Source: Peribacillus alkalitolerans (lineage in GTDB: Bacteria; Bacillota; Bacilli; Bacillales; DSM-1321). From it: a DNA stretch of 64,000 nucleotides. How positions within the stretch are numbered: position 1 is the first letter of the stretch; each line of letters begins with the position of its first letter. Made by a program: the position numbers and the translations under genes. Below are positions 34,270-41,938 of this stretch, piece by piece. Under the pieces are notes generated by a model, which worked only from the letters and a program-made list of their open reading frames with translations, searched no databases and was not told the origin of the DNA. The stretch covers positions 45,383 to 109,382 of the forward strand of contig NZ_JAAGVZ010000013.1 of assembly GCF_010882125.1 (NCBI RefSeq), read 5' to 3'.

Positions 34270-35066
34270 AAGTATTGATAGACGGATTTATCCATTGTCT
34301 GCAATTTTTCACGAGCGTACCCATCAACAAGAATATATCCATGGAAAAACAACGTCTAAAAACTAGTTTGCTAATCTTGCCGATAGTGGGACTACTAATA
34401 GGAATCCTTGCATCTACATTGATGTATTTTTTACAAGAGTGGAGTCCATTTTCATCCCTCGCCATTGCATTTATCGTTTTTATATATTTTATTTTCATAA
34501 CTGGTGGACTTCATTTAGATGGATGGGCTGATTGTAGTGACGCCTTTTTTTCCTTTCGGGACAAAGATAGAAGGCTAGAAATCATGAAGGATCCCCAGGT
34601 TGGGACGTTTGCGGTTCTATCTCTACTTATCATGCTAGCGGCTCGATTCTTATTTATATATGAGACGATTTTAGTGGAGAGTCCATACTATTATTTTTTC
34701 AGTGCCATCATTCCATTTTTATCAAGGTCTATGATGTTGCTGTTGCTAATTAAGGGGCCAGGGCTAGCAAAACAAGAAGGGTTAGCTGCTTTATTCTCAC
34801 AATCTATAAGGTCTAAACATGTTTGGGTGATAGCCTTGTACAATTTAGTATTAGTAGGAGGAAGCTACATTTGGCTTGGGTGGCCGATTGTCCAACCCTT
34901 GATTTATGGAATGTTAGCCATTTTACTATTTTACGTATGGGCGAGTTTCTTCATCAAACGAGAGTTTAATGGATTAACAGGTGATACGTTAGGTGCGAGC
35001 ATCGAAGGAGGAGAAACCTACTTATGGATGATATTGTGGCTATTACATTCCTACGCCATGGCTTGA
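34266..35066 (+). CDS. cobS: Adenosylcobinamide-GDP ribazoletransferase CobS
   Basis: A 266-residue polytopic membrane protein. The family signature HLDGWADCSDAFFSF, with the metal-binding Asp residues, is at about 80-95, followed by EIMKDPQVGTFAVLSL. CobS joins AdoCbi-GDP to alpha-ribazole or its phosphate, completing the nucleotide loop. It overlaps cobQ by four bases and cobC by 43. Confidence 0.93.
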   Translation: MKVLIDGFIHCLQFFTSVPINKNISMEKQRLKTSLLILPIVGLLIGILASTLMYFLQEWSPFSSLAIAFIVFIYFIFITGGLHLDGWADCSDAFFSFRDKDRRLEIMKDPQVGTFAVLSLLIMLAARFLFIYETILVESPYYYFFSAIIPFLSRSMMLLLLIKGPGLAKQEGLAALFSQSIRSKHVWVIALYNLVLVGGSYIWLGWPIVQPLIYGMLAILLFYVWASFFIKREFNGLTGDTLGASIEGGETYLWMILWLLHSYAMA

Positions 35067-35662
35067 CCGAATCCAATGCGAAGAATGCTTATCTTGGATG
35101 GACAGATGAAGTATTAAGTGAACAGGGAAGAAGAGAATTATGTGGATACTCACACATTAATCCAACTTTCATTTTTACGAGTGATTTGAAAAGATGTAAG
35201 GAAACTGCATCAATTTTGTTTCCTTCTCAGTCTATTTCGACCGTTCAAGGATTGCGGGAAATGCATTTTGGGGATTGGGAAGGGTTAACGCATGATGAGT
35301 TACAAGCGGATAAGCATTATCAAAAATGGTTAGATAATTATGACAAAATGAGTACCCCAAATGGAGAATCTTTTCAACAATTTCAACAACGGGTCGAAAC
35401 GGGATGGGAGCAGATTCGTAATAGAATTATTAGTGAAAAGATCAAGGAGACCGTAGTTATCGCACATGGTGGTTCACTTCGCTATATTCTGTCGCTTCTG
35501 GATAAAGAGAAAAAATCATTTTGGGACTTTCCTCTGTCACACGGAACGGGCTATACCATTCAACTTACATTACAGGATTTAGGGGAGGGGAAGAGATGCA
35601 TTTTATCACCGGTGGAGCGTTTAATGGAAAACGGAAGTGGACCTTCCAAAAATTCGAATTAG
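35024..35662 (+). CDS. cobC: Alpha-ribazole phosphatase CobC (histidine phosphatase)
   Basis: A 212-residue phosphoglycerate-mutase-type phosphatase: the RHG motif with nucleophile His in ITFLRHGLTESN, the second Arg in TSDLKRCKETA, the acid in REMHFGDWEGL, and the distal His in VIAHGGSLRYIL. In this operon it most likely removes phosphate from alpha-ribazole-5'-phosphate or adenosylcobalamin-5'-phosphate. GGAGGAG lies about 13 bases before the ATG, inside cobS. Confidence 0.87.
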   Translation: MDDIVAITFLRHGLTESNAKNAYLGWTDEVLSEQGRRELCGYSHINPTFIFTSDLKRCKETASILFPSQSISTVQGLREMHFGDWEGLTHDELQADKHYQKWLDNYDKMSTPNGESFQQFQQRVETGWEQIRNRIISEKIKETVVIAHGGSLRYILSLLDKEKKSFWDFPLSHGTGYTIQLTLQDLGEGKRCILSPVERLMENGSGPSKNSN

Positions 35663-36036
35663 AGGTTTCCCCCCATACTTGGTTAACAGCTTATGATGAA
35701 AAGGATATGATAGAAAAAGTCCAACAAACTGATTCATTCCAACCAATTACAGTCATTGAAGGATTGGAAGAAATAGTTCGAGCAATCCTCGAGTCCGATC
35801 AAGCCCCACTAGCAGTATGGGGTAATCTTTTGGAAGGTTGGCTTAATTGGGAACGTGAATTGCCAGGTAGAAGGATGGTCCTTATTGGAACGGACATCAC
35901 AAAAGGAATTGTACCAGTTGATGCTTTTCAACGGAGATGGAGAGATGATTCCGGAAAATGCTTTCAAATGACCATGGAACAATGTGAACGAGCAAACTTG
36001 ATTTGGTATGGAATTTCAACTTCATTAAAGGGGTAA
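35596..36036 (+). CDS. Second, shortened CobU-like protein with altered P-loop
   Basis: A 146-residue protein. ATG 35596 follows GGGGAGGGGAAG; the longer in-frame ORF overlaps cobC for no reason. The N-terminus MHFITGGAFNGKRKW aligns with the CobU Walker A region but has Arg after GK where Ser/Thr is needed. The HQxxR segment carrying the guanylylated His is missing. In contrast the C-terminus (IGTDITKGIVPVDAFQRRW, RDDSGKCFQMTMEQCE) follows the CobU NEVGxGIVPxxxxxRRFRD pattern better than the first CobU does. It may be a non-catalytic partner or regulator; annotation as a working kinase would be unsafe. Confidence 0.72.
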   Translation: MHFITGGAFNGKRKWTFQKFELEVSPHTWLTAYDEKDMIEKVQQTDSFQPITVIEGLEEIVRAILESDQAPLAVWGNLLEGWLNWERELPGRRMVLIGTDITKGIVPVDAFQRRWRDDSGKCFQMTMEQCERANLIWYGISTSLKG

Positions 36037-36043
36037 TAGAACA

Positions 36044-36544
36044 ATGACCAATATAAAACTAAAAAAGACTGTTTTGACAGTTATGTTTATTTCTTTATCT
36101 ACGGTCGGAGCTATGATTAAAATTCCTTCCTTTATGGGAAGCATTGCTCTAGATAGTTTACCTGCACTGATCGCAGCGGTATTGCTAGGACCAATAGCTG
36201 GTGGGGTTACGGCTGCGATGGGGCATATTTTGTCTTCATTATTAGCTGGTTTTCCTCTAGGGATGTTCCATGGGCTGATAAGTCTGGAGATGTTGGGTCT
36301 AGTCATGCTTTTCGGTTATCTATACAAGAAGCTAAAAATAATTTCTTATTTGACTATGTTTATCGGGAATGCATTCTTAGCGCCTCTACCGTTTTATTTC
36401 TTAATCAGTCCTACTTTTTATTACACATTGCTTACTCCATTAATGGTAGGTACTTTCATTAATATCATCGGTGCGTATCTATTGATACGTAAAGTAAGTC
36501 CTATCTTTTCTCGATATGTGGCAACTGGCGAGATCAAAGGATGA
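36044..36544 (+). CDS. cblT: ECF transporter S component, alpha-ribazole transporter CblT
   Basis: A 166-residue protein with about five or six hydrophobic helices in the ECF S-component arrangement (SLSTVGAMIKIPSFMGSIAL, LGPIAGGVTAAMGHILSSLLAGFPLGM). Its position four bases ahead of the cblS-like gene, inside a riboswitch-controlled B12 operon without cobT, points to CblT, described in Listeria and Geobacillus as the importer of alpha-ribazole. The energy-coupling module would be shared and encoded elsewhere. Confidence 0.8.
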   Translation: MTNIKLKKTVLTVMFISLSTVGAMIKIPSFMGSIALDSLPALIAAVLLGPIAGGVTAAMGHILSSLLAGFPLGMFHGLISLEMLGLVMLFGYLYKKLKIISYLTMFIGNAFLAPLPFYFLISPTFYYTLLTPLMVGTFINIIGAYLLIRKVSPIFSRYVATGEIKG

Positions 36545-37245
36545 GGGATGTTCAATGTATTCCACTTTCAGACGAGGAATGGTTGGTGTTATCGGTTGAT
36601 AATTCCGCGGGGGTCGGAATGAAAGAGCATGATGTGGTAAAAGCAGATTACGAAGCTGTGTATGAATTTGCATTGCGAGTAGCACTTATGGAATGCATGG
36701 CGTTCGGAGCGACACCTATTTCAGTCGTTGTTCATAATTTTATTGACCCTTTGATTTGGAAACCGATTAAAAGAGTTACTGAAGAGGTTTGTATGCAAGT
36801 CGGTCTTAAGGAGATGCCTGTCACAGGCAGTAGCGAATCCAATTTTACTTTGCTGCAATCGGCCCTTGGAGTAATGGTGGTCGGTAAAGTACATAAAAAG
36901 GAAGTAAGAAATGATGTGACAGCATCTTCTGCATCATATGCCGTGATTGGTTCACCGTTAGTTGGAGAGGAAGTTCTGAGTCAGGGAAATGAGATTTTAC
37001 CATTACCACTATTTCGCCGATTGTTGGATCTGACAGGGATATATGAAATCCTCCCTGTCGGGTCGAAAGGGATTGCTGAGGAATTTACTCATTTTTCACC
37101 GTTGGAATTAGAATGTGAATTAGATATCCATCAATCAGGTGGGCCTGCTACTTGTGTCATCATTTCTTATGATAAAAAGTGCGAAGACATCATTAAAGAA
37201 ACGACAAATACATATTTCCATCCAATTATCTTGAAAGGGGAATGA
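36541..37245 (+). CDS. cblS: Alpha-ribazole kinase CblS (PurM/AIR-synthase-like)
   Basis: A 234-residue protein of the PurM/ThiL/SelD ATP-binding family: SDEEWLVLSVDNSAGVGMKE, then ADYEAVYEFALRVALMEC and FGATPISVVVHNF resemble the N-terminal half of AIR synthase. From memory, CblS phosphorylates alpha-ribazole to alpha-ribazole-5'-phosphate, bypassing CobT. It is adjacent to the CblT-type S component (four-base overlap) and upstream of the adenosyltransferase. I judge CblS the best assignment from context plus fold. Confidence 0.8.
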   Translation: MRDVQCIPLSDEEWLVLSVDNSAGVGMKEHDVVKADYEAVYEFALRVALMECMAFGATPISVVVHNFIDPLIWKPIKRVTEEVCMQVGLKEMPVTGSSESNFTLLQSALGVMVVGKVHKKEVRNDVTASSASYAVIGSPLVGEEVLSQGNEILPLPLFRRLLDLTGIYEILPVGSKGIAEEFTHFSPLELECELDIHQSGGPATCVIISYDKKCEDIIKETTNTYFHPIILKGE

Positions 37246-37250
37246 CGAAC

Positions 37251-37793
37251 ATGACAACCAAATCACAAGGGTTAGTGCTCGTATATACAGGAGACGGAAA
37301 AGGAAAAACAACAGCGGCCATTGGCGTTGCCATTCGAGCAAAAGGACAGGGGAAGCGCGTTTGTTTTATCCAATTCATAAAAGCACCTGGCCGTTCGTAC
37401 GGTGAAAAAGTCATTTTTGATGGGGTAGGAATCGAGAATTACCAAACCGGAGTTGGTTTTACCTGGACGAAAACGCCAGAGGAACACCGTGAGGCATTAA
37501 AAACTGGCTGGTCGTTAGCAAAAGAAAAAATCATGAGCGGAGACTATGATTTAGTCATACTCGACGAACTAAATAATGCATTAGCAATTGAAACCTTCCC
37601 AGTGGATGACGTACTTCCACTTGAAGACATCCTTTCTACGATTGATGGAAGACCAGAAGGAATGCACCTAGTCATCACAGGGAGATCGGCGAATGAGAAG
37701 GTCAAAGAAAAGGCCGACTTAATCACTGAAATGAAGCCATTAAAGCATTATTATGACAAAGGGATACCTGCTGTGGAAGGAATTGAGTTTTAA
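37251..37793 (+). CDS. cobO: Cob(I)yrinic acid a,c-diamide adenosyltransferase, CobA/CobO type
   Basis: A 180-residue P-loop enzyme: the non-canonical Walker A GDGKGKTTAAIG, VCFIQFIKAPGRSYGE, and LVILDELNNAL with the DE pair. This is the CobA/BtuR family that transfers the adenosyl group of ATP to the corrinoid cobalt. ATG 37251 lies ten bases after AAAGGGG; ATG 37242 would abut it. It is the last gene of the B12 operon and is followed by a terminator. Confidence 0.92.
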   Translation: MTTKSQGLVLVYTGDGKGKTTAAIGVAIRAKGQGKRVCFIQFIKAPGRSYGEKVIFDGVGIENYQTGVGFTWTKTPEEHREALKTGWSLAKEKIMSGDYDLVILDELNNALAIETFPVDDVLPLEDILSTIDGRPEGMHLVITGRSANEKVKEKADLITEMKPLKHYYDKGIPAVEGIEF

Positions 37794-37805
37794 TTTGTAA
37801 ATTAA

Positions 37806-37850
37806 AGAGCTTGTAGGTGGATGTTGTCATTCCTCTACAAGCTTTTTGGT
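37806..37850 (+). terminator. Terminator of the B12 operon
   Basis: AGAGCTTGTAG and CTACAAGCTTTTT arms followed by T-rich sequence. Confidence 0.75.
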
Positions 37851-37884
37851 TTTTTGGTGGGTTGGTGGTTATAGGGGTGGGGGC

Positions 37885-37985
37885 ATTTACTTTCGAAAAT
37901 GAGTGATTTACATTCGAAAAATGAAAAATACAATCGAAAACCGAAATTTACAGACGAAACTGAACAATTTACTTTCGAAATTTGT
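37885..37985. repeat. Short degenerate repeats, ATTTACTTTCGAAA family
   Basis: Units ATTTACTTTCGAAAA, ATTTACATTCGAAAA, AATACAATCGAAAA, ATTTACAGACGAAA and ATTTACTTTCGAAA at 18-24 base spacing. They are the reverse complement of the repeat family at 4294-4396. The rest of the interval up to 38314 has no gene I trust. Confidence 0.6.
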
Positions 37986-38314
37986 GATTTATCGATTTTT
38001 CGACAAAAGGAGCCACAAACCTTCCTCCAAAAAAGGAAACCTCCAACCAAATGTAGAATTCAATTTCGAACAGAGTTTTCTTATATAGTCATTTATGTGG
38101 AAAAAAAAATGGTTGATACAAGTAGGGGCAAATTCGAGGTATTATTGTTGAAAACACGATACACAATGCCCTCCATTTTTTTTCAGAGTTATCTTCAAAT
38201 CTCAATACTAATTATATTCAATGAGAGTAACCATTTACCGTATTTAGAGGAGGACCTTCGTTTTATAGAAATGATTATTCAATTTGAAAAAATAGCCTTA
38301 AAAGGAGCCAAATC

Positions 38315-39139
38315 ATGACCCAATATACAAAAGAACATATAAACATTTTCCAAAGTGCATTATTCAAGACAACATCTACCGTTGTAGAAGGGGATAATTT
38401 CATCCTTATTGTTGACCCGAATTGGCTTCCAAATGAGATTGAAGCCATCCAGAAACATGTAGAAAAGGTACGGGAAAATCGTGAACTTTACATATTATTT
38501 ACTCATGGAGACTTTGACCATATTATCGGGTACAAGGCATTCCCAGAAGCAAAAATTATCGGAAGTAAAGGATTGCAAAATCATCCGGAAAAAGAAAAGA
38601 AATTACGGCTTATTAAAGAATTTGATCACAACTATTACATTGATCGAGACTATCCAATAGAATTCCCAGAATGTGATATTGTCATTGAAAAGGATGGCCA
38701 AACACTTCAACTTGGCAATTCCATGGTTACCTTTTACTTAGCCCCTGGCCATAGCCATGATGGGATTTTTACAATCATTGACCCTCTGGGCATATGGATT
38801 AGTGGAGATTATCTTTCAGATTTTGAATTGCCATTTATCTATGATAGTGCAATAGCTTATAAGGGCACCCTAAAAAAAGCCAAGCAAATTTTACAGAAAC
38901 ATGTAATTAAAGTTCTTGTCCCTGGCCATGGTGAGCCTACCGAAGATATCGAAGAAATTCAAAATAGAATCAAAATTTCTGAGGACTACCTGGATGGAAT
39001 GAAAGAGGCAGTGCTTAATGATGACATAGATGCCCTAAAATCGTTTGAGGATCGCCTACCGTACACATCTGACTTTACTGCTGAATGCCACAAGGAAAAT
39101 ATAGAAATAATGAAACGTGAATATAAAAAAGGAGAATGA
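38315..39139 (+). CDS. MBL-fold metallohydrolase
   Basis: A 274-residue metallo-beta-lactamase-fold protein. The metal motif is THGDFDHIIG (an HxDxDH variant of HxHxDH), followed by His in LAPGHSHDGIF, the bridging Asp in WISGDYLSDF and a late His in VLVPGHGEPT. The family includes glyoxalase II-like thiolesterases and lactonases; substrate unknown. AAAGGAG lies eight bases ahead of the ATG. A small cupin gene overlaps its end, so they likely act or are expressed together. Confidence 0.85.
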   Translation: MTQYTKEHINIFQSALFKTTSTVVEGDNFILIVDPNWLPNEIEAIQKHVEKVRENRELYILFTHGDFDHIIGYKAFPEAKIIGSKGLQNHPEKEKKLRLIKEFDHNYYIDRDYPIEFPECDIVIEKDGQTLQLGNSMVTFYLAPGHSHDGIFTIIDPLGIWISGDYLSDFELPFIYDSAIAYKGTLKKAKQILQKHVIKVLVPGHGEPTEDIEEIQNRIKISEDYLDGMKEAVLNDDIDALKSFEDRLPYTSDFTAECHKENIEIMKREYKKGE

Positions 39140-39141
39140 AC

Positions 39142-39441
39142 ATGGATGTAATAAATCTTTACGATCTAGGTAATGCACAGGAAGTAGACAAGGATTTTAT
39201 ATTAAAGGAGTTCAATAAAGGAAGTTTACTCCTGATCAACCTAAAGGAACAGGAATATCCTTATGAAGAGCATTTTGATGTGGAAGAGATGATCATTGCT
39301 TTTCAAGGTGAATTTGAACTTGAAACTGAAACCTCAAAGATATCCGTTCCTCAAGGTTCAATGATTACGGTACCGAAGGGAATCAGACACCGATTTGGTT
39401 CAGGAAGCAATGGTTTAATCTTAGTGGCATTCGGTGAATGA
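39142..39441 (+). CDS. Small cupin-domain protein
   Basis: A 99-residue single cupin. The two cupin motifs are partly recognisable: EEHFDVEEMIIAFQGEFELE (motif 1) and PQGSMITVPKGIRHRFG (motif 2, with His). ATG 39142 has AAGGAG seven bases upstream, within the end of the MBL gene; ATG 39136 is too close. It could bind a metal and a small ligand; no more can be said. Confidence 0.78.
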   Translation: MDVINLYDLGNAQEVDKDFILKEFNKGSLLLINLKEQEYPYEEHFDVEEMIIAFQGEFELETETSKISVPQGSMITVPKGIRHRFGSGSNGLILVAFGE

Positions 39442-39595
39442 TTGGTCCTCAGATTTGTCTAGGATTTTTTTACTATCGTAAGGAATTTTGTGGGACATTC
39501 CAGAATCAACTCGACGATGGTGCAGTAATAACACTGAAGTTGAATGGAGAATAGGTCAAAATAATAAAACGTTCAGTACGAATACTGAACGTTTC

Positions 39596-39648
39596 AGACC
39601 GTAGACAAACTCGAAGAATTTCGAGTTTGTCTACGGTCTTTTTTCTTT
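39596..39648. terminator. Strong hairpin near left end of the IS remnant
   Basis: Long perfect arms AGACCGTAGACAAACTCGAA and TTCGAGTTTGTCTACGGTCT around GAAT-type loop, then TTTTTTC. It would also terminate transcription from the cupin gene. Confidence 0.75.
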
Positions 39649-39680
39649 TACAATGAAAGAAGTTAACAAGAACTAGAGAA

Positions 39681-39807
39681 GTTGATTGCAGCGAAGGGCG
39701 AACGCTTTCCGCGCGCGTGGCTTGAGCCTCCTCCTTCGCTACGCTCGTGCGGGGTCTCAAGTCTCACGCTTTTCCCGCAGGAGTCGTCGCCCTACGCTCC
39801 AATCAAC
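39681..39807. repeat. GC-rich repeat, left inverted copy
   Basis: Begins GTTGATTGCAGCGAAGGGCG and ends CGCTCCAATCAAC. Reverse-complemented it aligns with the copies at 40241-40371 and 17544-17674. Confidence 0.75.
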
Positions 39808-39843
39808 GGTGTTTGTACATAATTCTTGAGGTGATAAGCGGTG

Positions 39844-40189
39844 ATGACGAAAAATCAAATCAATGAACGTGAACAATTAGAAATGCTGGCTATTGAACAA
39901 CTTGTTCCTTAAGACCACTTAGTCCGAAAACTCGATGCAGCGATTGATTTTACCTTCATCTATCCGTTAGTCGAACACCTCTTTTCTAATTTAGGACGTC
40001 CTAGTATTGATCCAGTTGTACTCTTTAAAATGACGTTCGATTGAACGGGTCTTTGCGGATGCGAAGGAAAAGCAAGGTATGCGTTGGACAACCCTAAGAG
40101 GATTAAAAAAATTGTCCATGCAGGCGATGCTTACGGTTGCATCCATGAATTTTAAGAAACTGGCAACTTGGACATGGAAAGTTGCTTAG
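39844..40189 (+). pseudogene. IS1182-family transposase remnant
   Basis: From ATG 39844 (GAGGTG upstream) the frame reads QINEREQLEMLAIEQLVP, meets TAA at 39910-39912 in place of an expected Glu codon, and goes on DHLVRKLDAAIDFTFIYP and GRPSIDPVVLFKMTF, the IS1182 N-terminal region. It then jumps to the family's C-terminal IERVFADAKEKQGMRW, RGLKKLSMQAMLTVASMN, ending TAG at 40189. The catalytic DDE core is deleted, so the element cannot move by itself. Confidence 0.85.
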
Positions 40190-40240
40190 GTGATTTTATG
40201 CTTAATGAACAGGTTTTTAAGTTGATTATTCAAGGACACT

Positions 40241-40371
40241 GGTTGATTGGAGCGGAAGGCGCTTGACTCCTGGGGGATTAGCGTTACAGGCGAGACCCCG
40301 CAGGAGCGGTAGCGACGAGGAGGCTCGGCGAACGCCCCCCGGAAAGCAAGCGGCTGGAGCGGAAATCAACC
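40241..40371. repeat. GC-rich repeat, right copy
   Basis: Begins GGTTGATTGGAGCGGAAGG and ends GGAAATCAACC; same orientation as the solitary copy at 17544-17674. Confidence 0.8.
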
Positions 40372-40488
40372 TATTCGCCTACCATACATATCAAAAATAA
40401 CAAAAGGTATCGAGAGAGCATACTCTCGATACCTTTTGTCGACAATCTGAAACGTTCAGTATGAATACTGAACGTTTTATTGGTGTTA

Positions 40489-41256
40489 CTATTCTTGATT
40501 TGTTGACCTTACAGCAAAATTAAAAATAGGATCCTTTAGTTCAAATTGATACGTATATCCATCTACTATACCTACTACTTTTTCACTGTCATATAGATCC
40601 AGCATAAATCCAGCCATTTCTTTTGAAGTATGGAACTTCGGGACAACGCCATTATATTTAAATTCTTCTATATCCAGAGATCGTTTTGCAAACTCAGTTT
40701 CTGTTGCTGCAGGAGCTAAAACTTTCGCTTTCATTTTTGCCCCTTGTAATGAAAGTTCTTGTGCAAGGCCTTCAGTAAATGCACTCACATAAAACTTAGT
40801 AGCACAATAGGTAATGGCATCTGCTACTATTGTATACCCTCCACCTGAAGATACATTAATCAATTGTGTCCCTTCAACATTTGAATAGTCGCCTACGAAA
40901 AGAGATGAGAGGATGGTTAAAGTTTCAATATTAAGATGTAACATAGCTTCAATCTTGTTTAAATTCTGTTTTCCAACGGAAGCAAAGTTACCAAAGCCTG
41001 CATTGTTAATCCAAGTTTCTATTTGATATTCTCGAAGGCTTTCGTATAGTTTATATGCATTTTTAGAATCTGATAAATCAGCTGCTCGAATTATTACATC
41101 CAAGTCTTTGTTAATTTGAGTGATTTTTGACTTTAGTTCTTCTAATTTCTCATTTCTACGGGCTACAATAATCAAGTTTTTTCCACGAGCAGCAAAAGCG
41201 AGTGCAGTTTCATACCCAATTCCAGAACTTGCTCCAGTGATAACAGTGTATTTCAT
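40489..41256 (-). CDS. Short-chain dehydrogenase/reductase
   Basis: A 255-residue classical SDR. The cofactor loop TGASSGIGYETALAF is at the N-terminus with VARRNEKLEEL after it (Arg pair suggests NADP), NNAGFGNF is present and the catalytic Tyr-Lys is in TYCATKFYVSAF, with the Ser in INVSSGGGY. ATG 41256 has TGGAGG eight bases upstream; the longer frame to 41295 is not needed. Its promoter has the architecture controlled by MerR-type activators, and a MerR gene is divergent. Confidence 0.87.
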   Translation of the reverse strand: MKYTVITGASSGIGYETALAFAARGKNLIIVARRNEKLEELKSKITQINKDLDVIIRAADLSDSKNAYKLYESLREYQIETWINNAGFGNFASVGKQNLNKIEAMLHLNIETLTILSSLFVGDYSNVEGTQLINVSSGGGYTIVADAITYCATKFYVSAFTEGLAQELSLQGAKMKAKVLAPAATETEFAKRSLDIEEFKYNGVVPKFHTSKEMAGFMLDLYDSEKVVGIVDGYTYQFELKDPIFNFAVRSTNQE

Positions 41257-41295
41257 TTGACGACCTCCAAAAAAATTTATTGAACTGTGAATCAA

Positions 41296-41326
41296 ATTAT
41301 AGTGGTTAGAGTTTACTCTAAGTCAA
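41296..41326 (-). promoter_or_regulatory. MerR-type promoter with 19-bp spacer and palindrome
   Basis: On the minus strand, -35 TTGACT (41321-41326) and -10 TATAAT (41296-41301) are 19 bases apart, too long for normal sigma-A use. The spacer contains the perfect palindrome TTAGAGTAAACTCTAA (41306-41321). That is the classical layout activated by MerR proteins that twist the spacer; the sequence resembles AdhR/NmlR-type operators as I recall them. It faces the SDR gene. Confidence 0.8.
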
Positions 41327-41388
41327 TAATTATTTATTATTTAAAACAAGGTGATTAACTATGATGGATTAGATAATTAGGAGGCTAT

Positions 41389-41769
41389 ATGTACTCGATT
41401 GGTGAAGTTGCAAAAATATTGGACTTAAGCACACATACACTTCGTTATTATGAAAAGGAGAAAATCATTGTCCCTGATCGAAGTGAATTAGGTGATAGGA
41501 TTTATCATGATTCTCATCTCGCATGGCTACGATTTGTTATGAAATTAAAAGAAACTCAAATGCCATTAGCGAAAATTAGAGAATATGCGCAGTTATTCCT
41601 CGAAGGAGAACATACCAGTCAAAAGCGGCTAAAATTACTTGAAAATCATAAAAGTTCAATTCAAGCTCAAATAAAAAACTTAATGGAAACTGATAAAATG
41701 CTTGAAGACAAAATTGCATCTTACAAAGATTTTATTAGTAATCAAAAACACTCCTGCAACGAATCTTAA
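41389..41769 (+). CDS. MerR-family transcriptional regulator
   Basis: A 126-residue regulator: N-terminal winged HTH (YSIGEVAKILDLSTHTLRYYEKEKII, then DRIYHDSHLAWLRFVMKLKE) and a C-terminal coiled-coil dimerisation helix (HKSSIQAQIKNLMETDKMLE). Only one Cys-containing tail (HSCNES) is seen at the end and no metal-binding pair; aldehyde/electrophile-sensing relatives (AdhR/NmlR) use a single Cys elsewhere. It is divergent from the SDR and probably activates it. Confidence 0.85.
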   Translation: MYSIGEVAKILDLSTHTLRYYEKEKIIVPDRSELGDRIYHDSHLAWLRFVMKLKETQMPLAKIREYAQLFLEGEHTSQKRLKLLENHKSSIQAQIKNLMETDKMLEDKIASYKDFISNQKHSCNES

Positions 41770-41938
41770 TAAATAGTTTTAATAGTTTACATTTATTGAA
41801 AATCAGTGTTTAATTAAGAGTGGTTTTAAAAGAGGAAAACTTTATATTGCATTCTCAACTCTATACGAACTCTGAGAATAATCATCTATAGCAATGTGAA
41901 TTATATTTATAAATAAACAATACAGGGGAATTTATGTG

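Larger units (their letters stand above)
39565..40482. mobile_element. Decayed IS1182-like element with nested inverted repeats
   Basis: Outer ends are inverted copies of a palindromic block: AATAAAACGTTCAGTA with TACTGAACGTTTCAGA at 39565-39597 and its reverse complement at 40446-40482. Moving inwards, each side has a strong hairpin (39596-39645; 40402-40438), then a GC-rich 127-131 bp repeat (39681-39807 and 40241-40371, mutually inverted). The core is an internally deleted transposase. Full-length IS1182 elements are about twice this size. Confidence 0.75.

Noticed and set aside
37899..38318. 139-residue ORF upstream of the MBL gene
   Set aside because: Its first third is translated repeat sequence, there is no ribosome site, and composition is not protein-like.
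41770..41938. yybP-ykoY manganese riboswitch before the TerC-family gene
   Set aside because: I looked for it because relatives are Mn-controlled, but the characteristic paired loops are not recognisable here.
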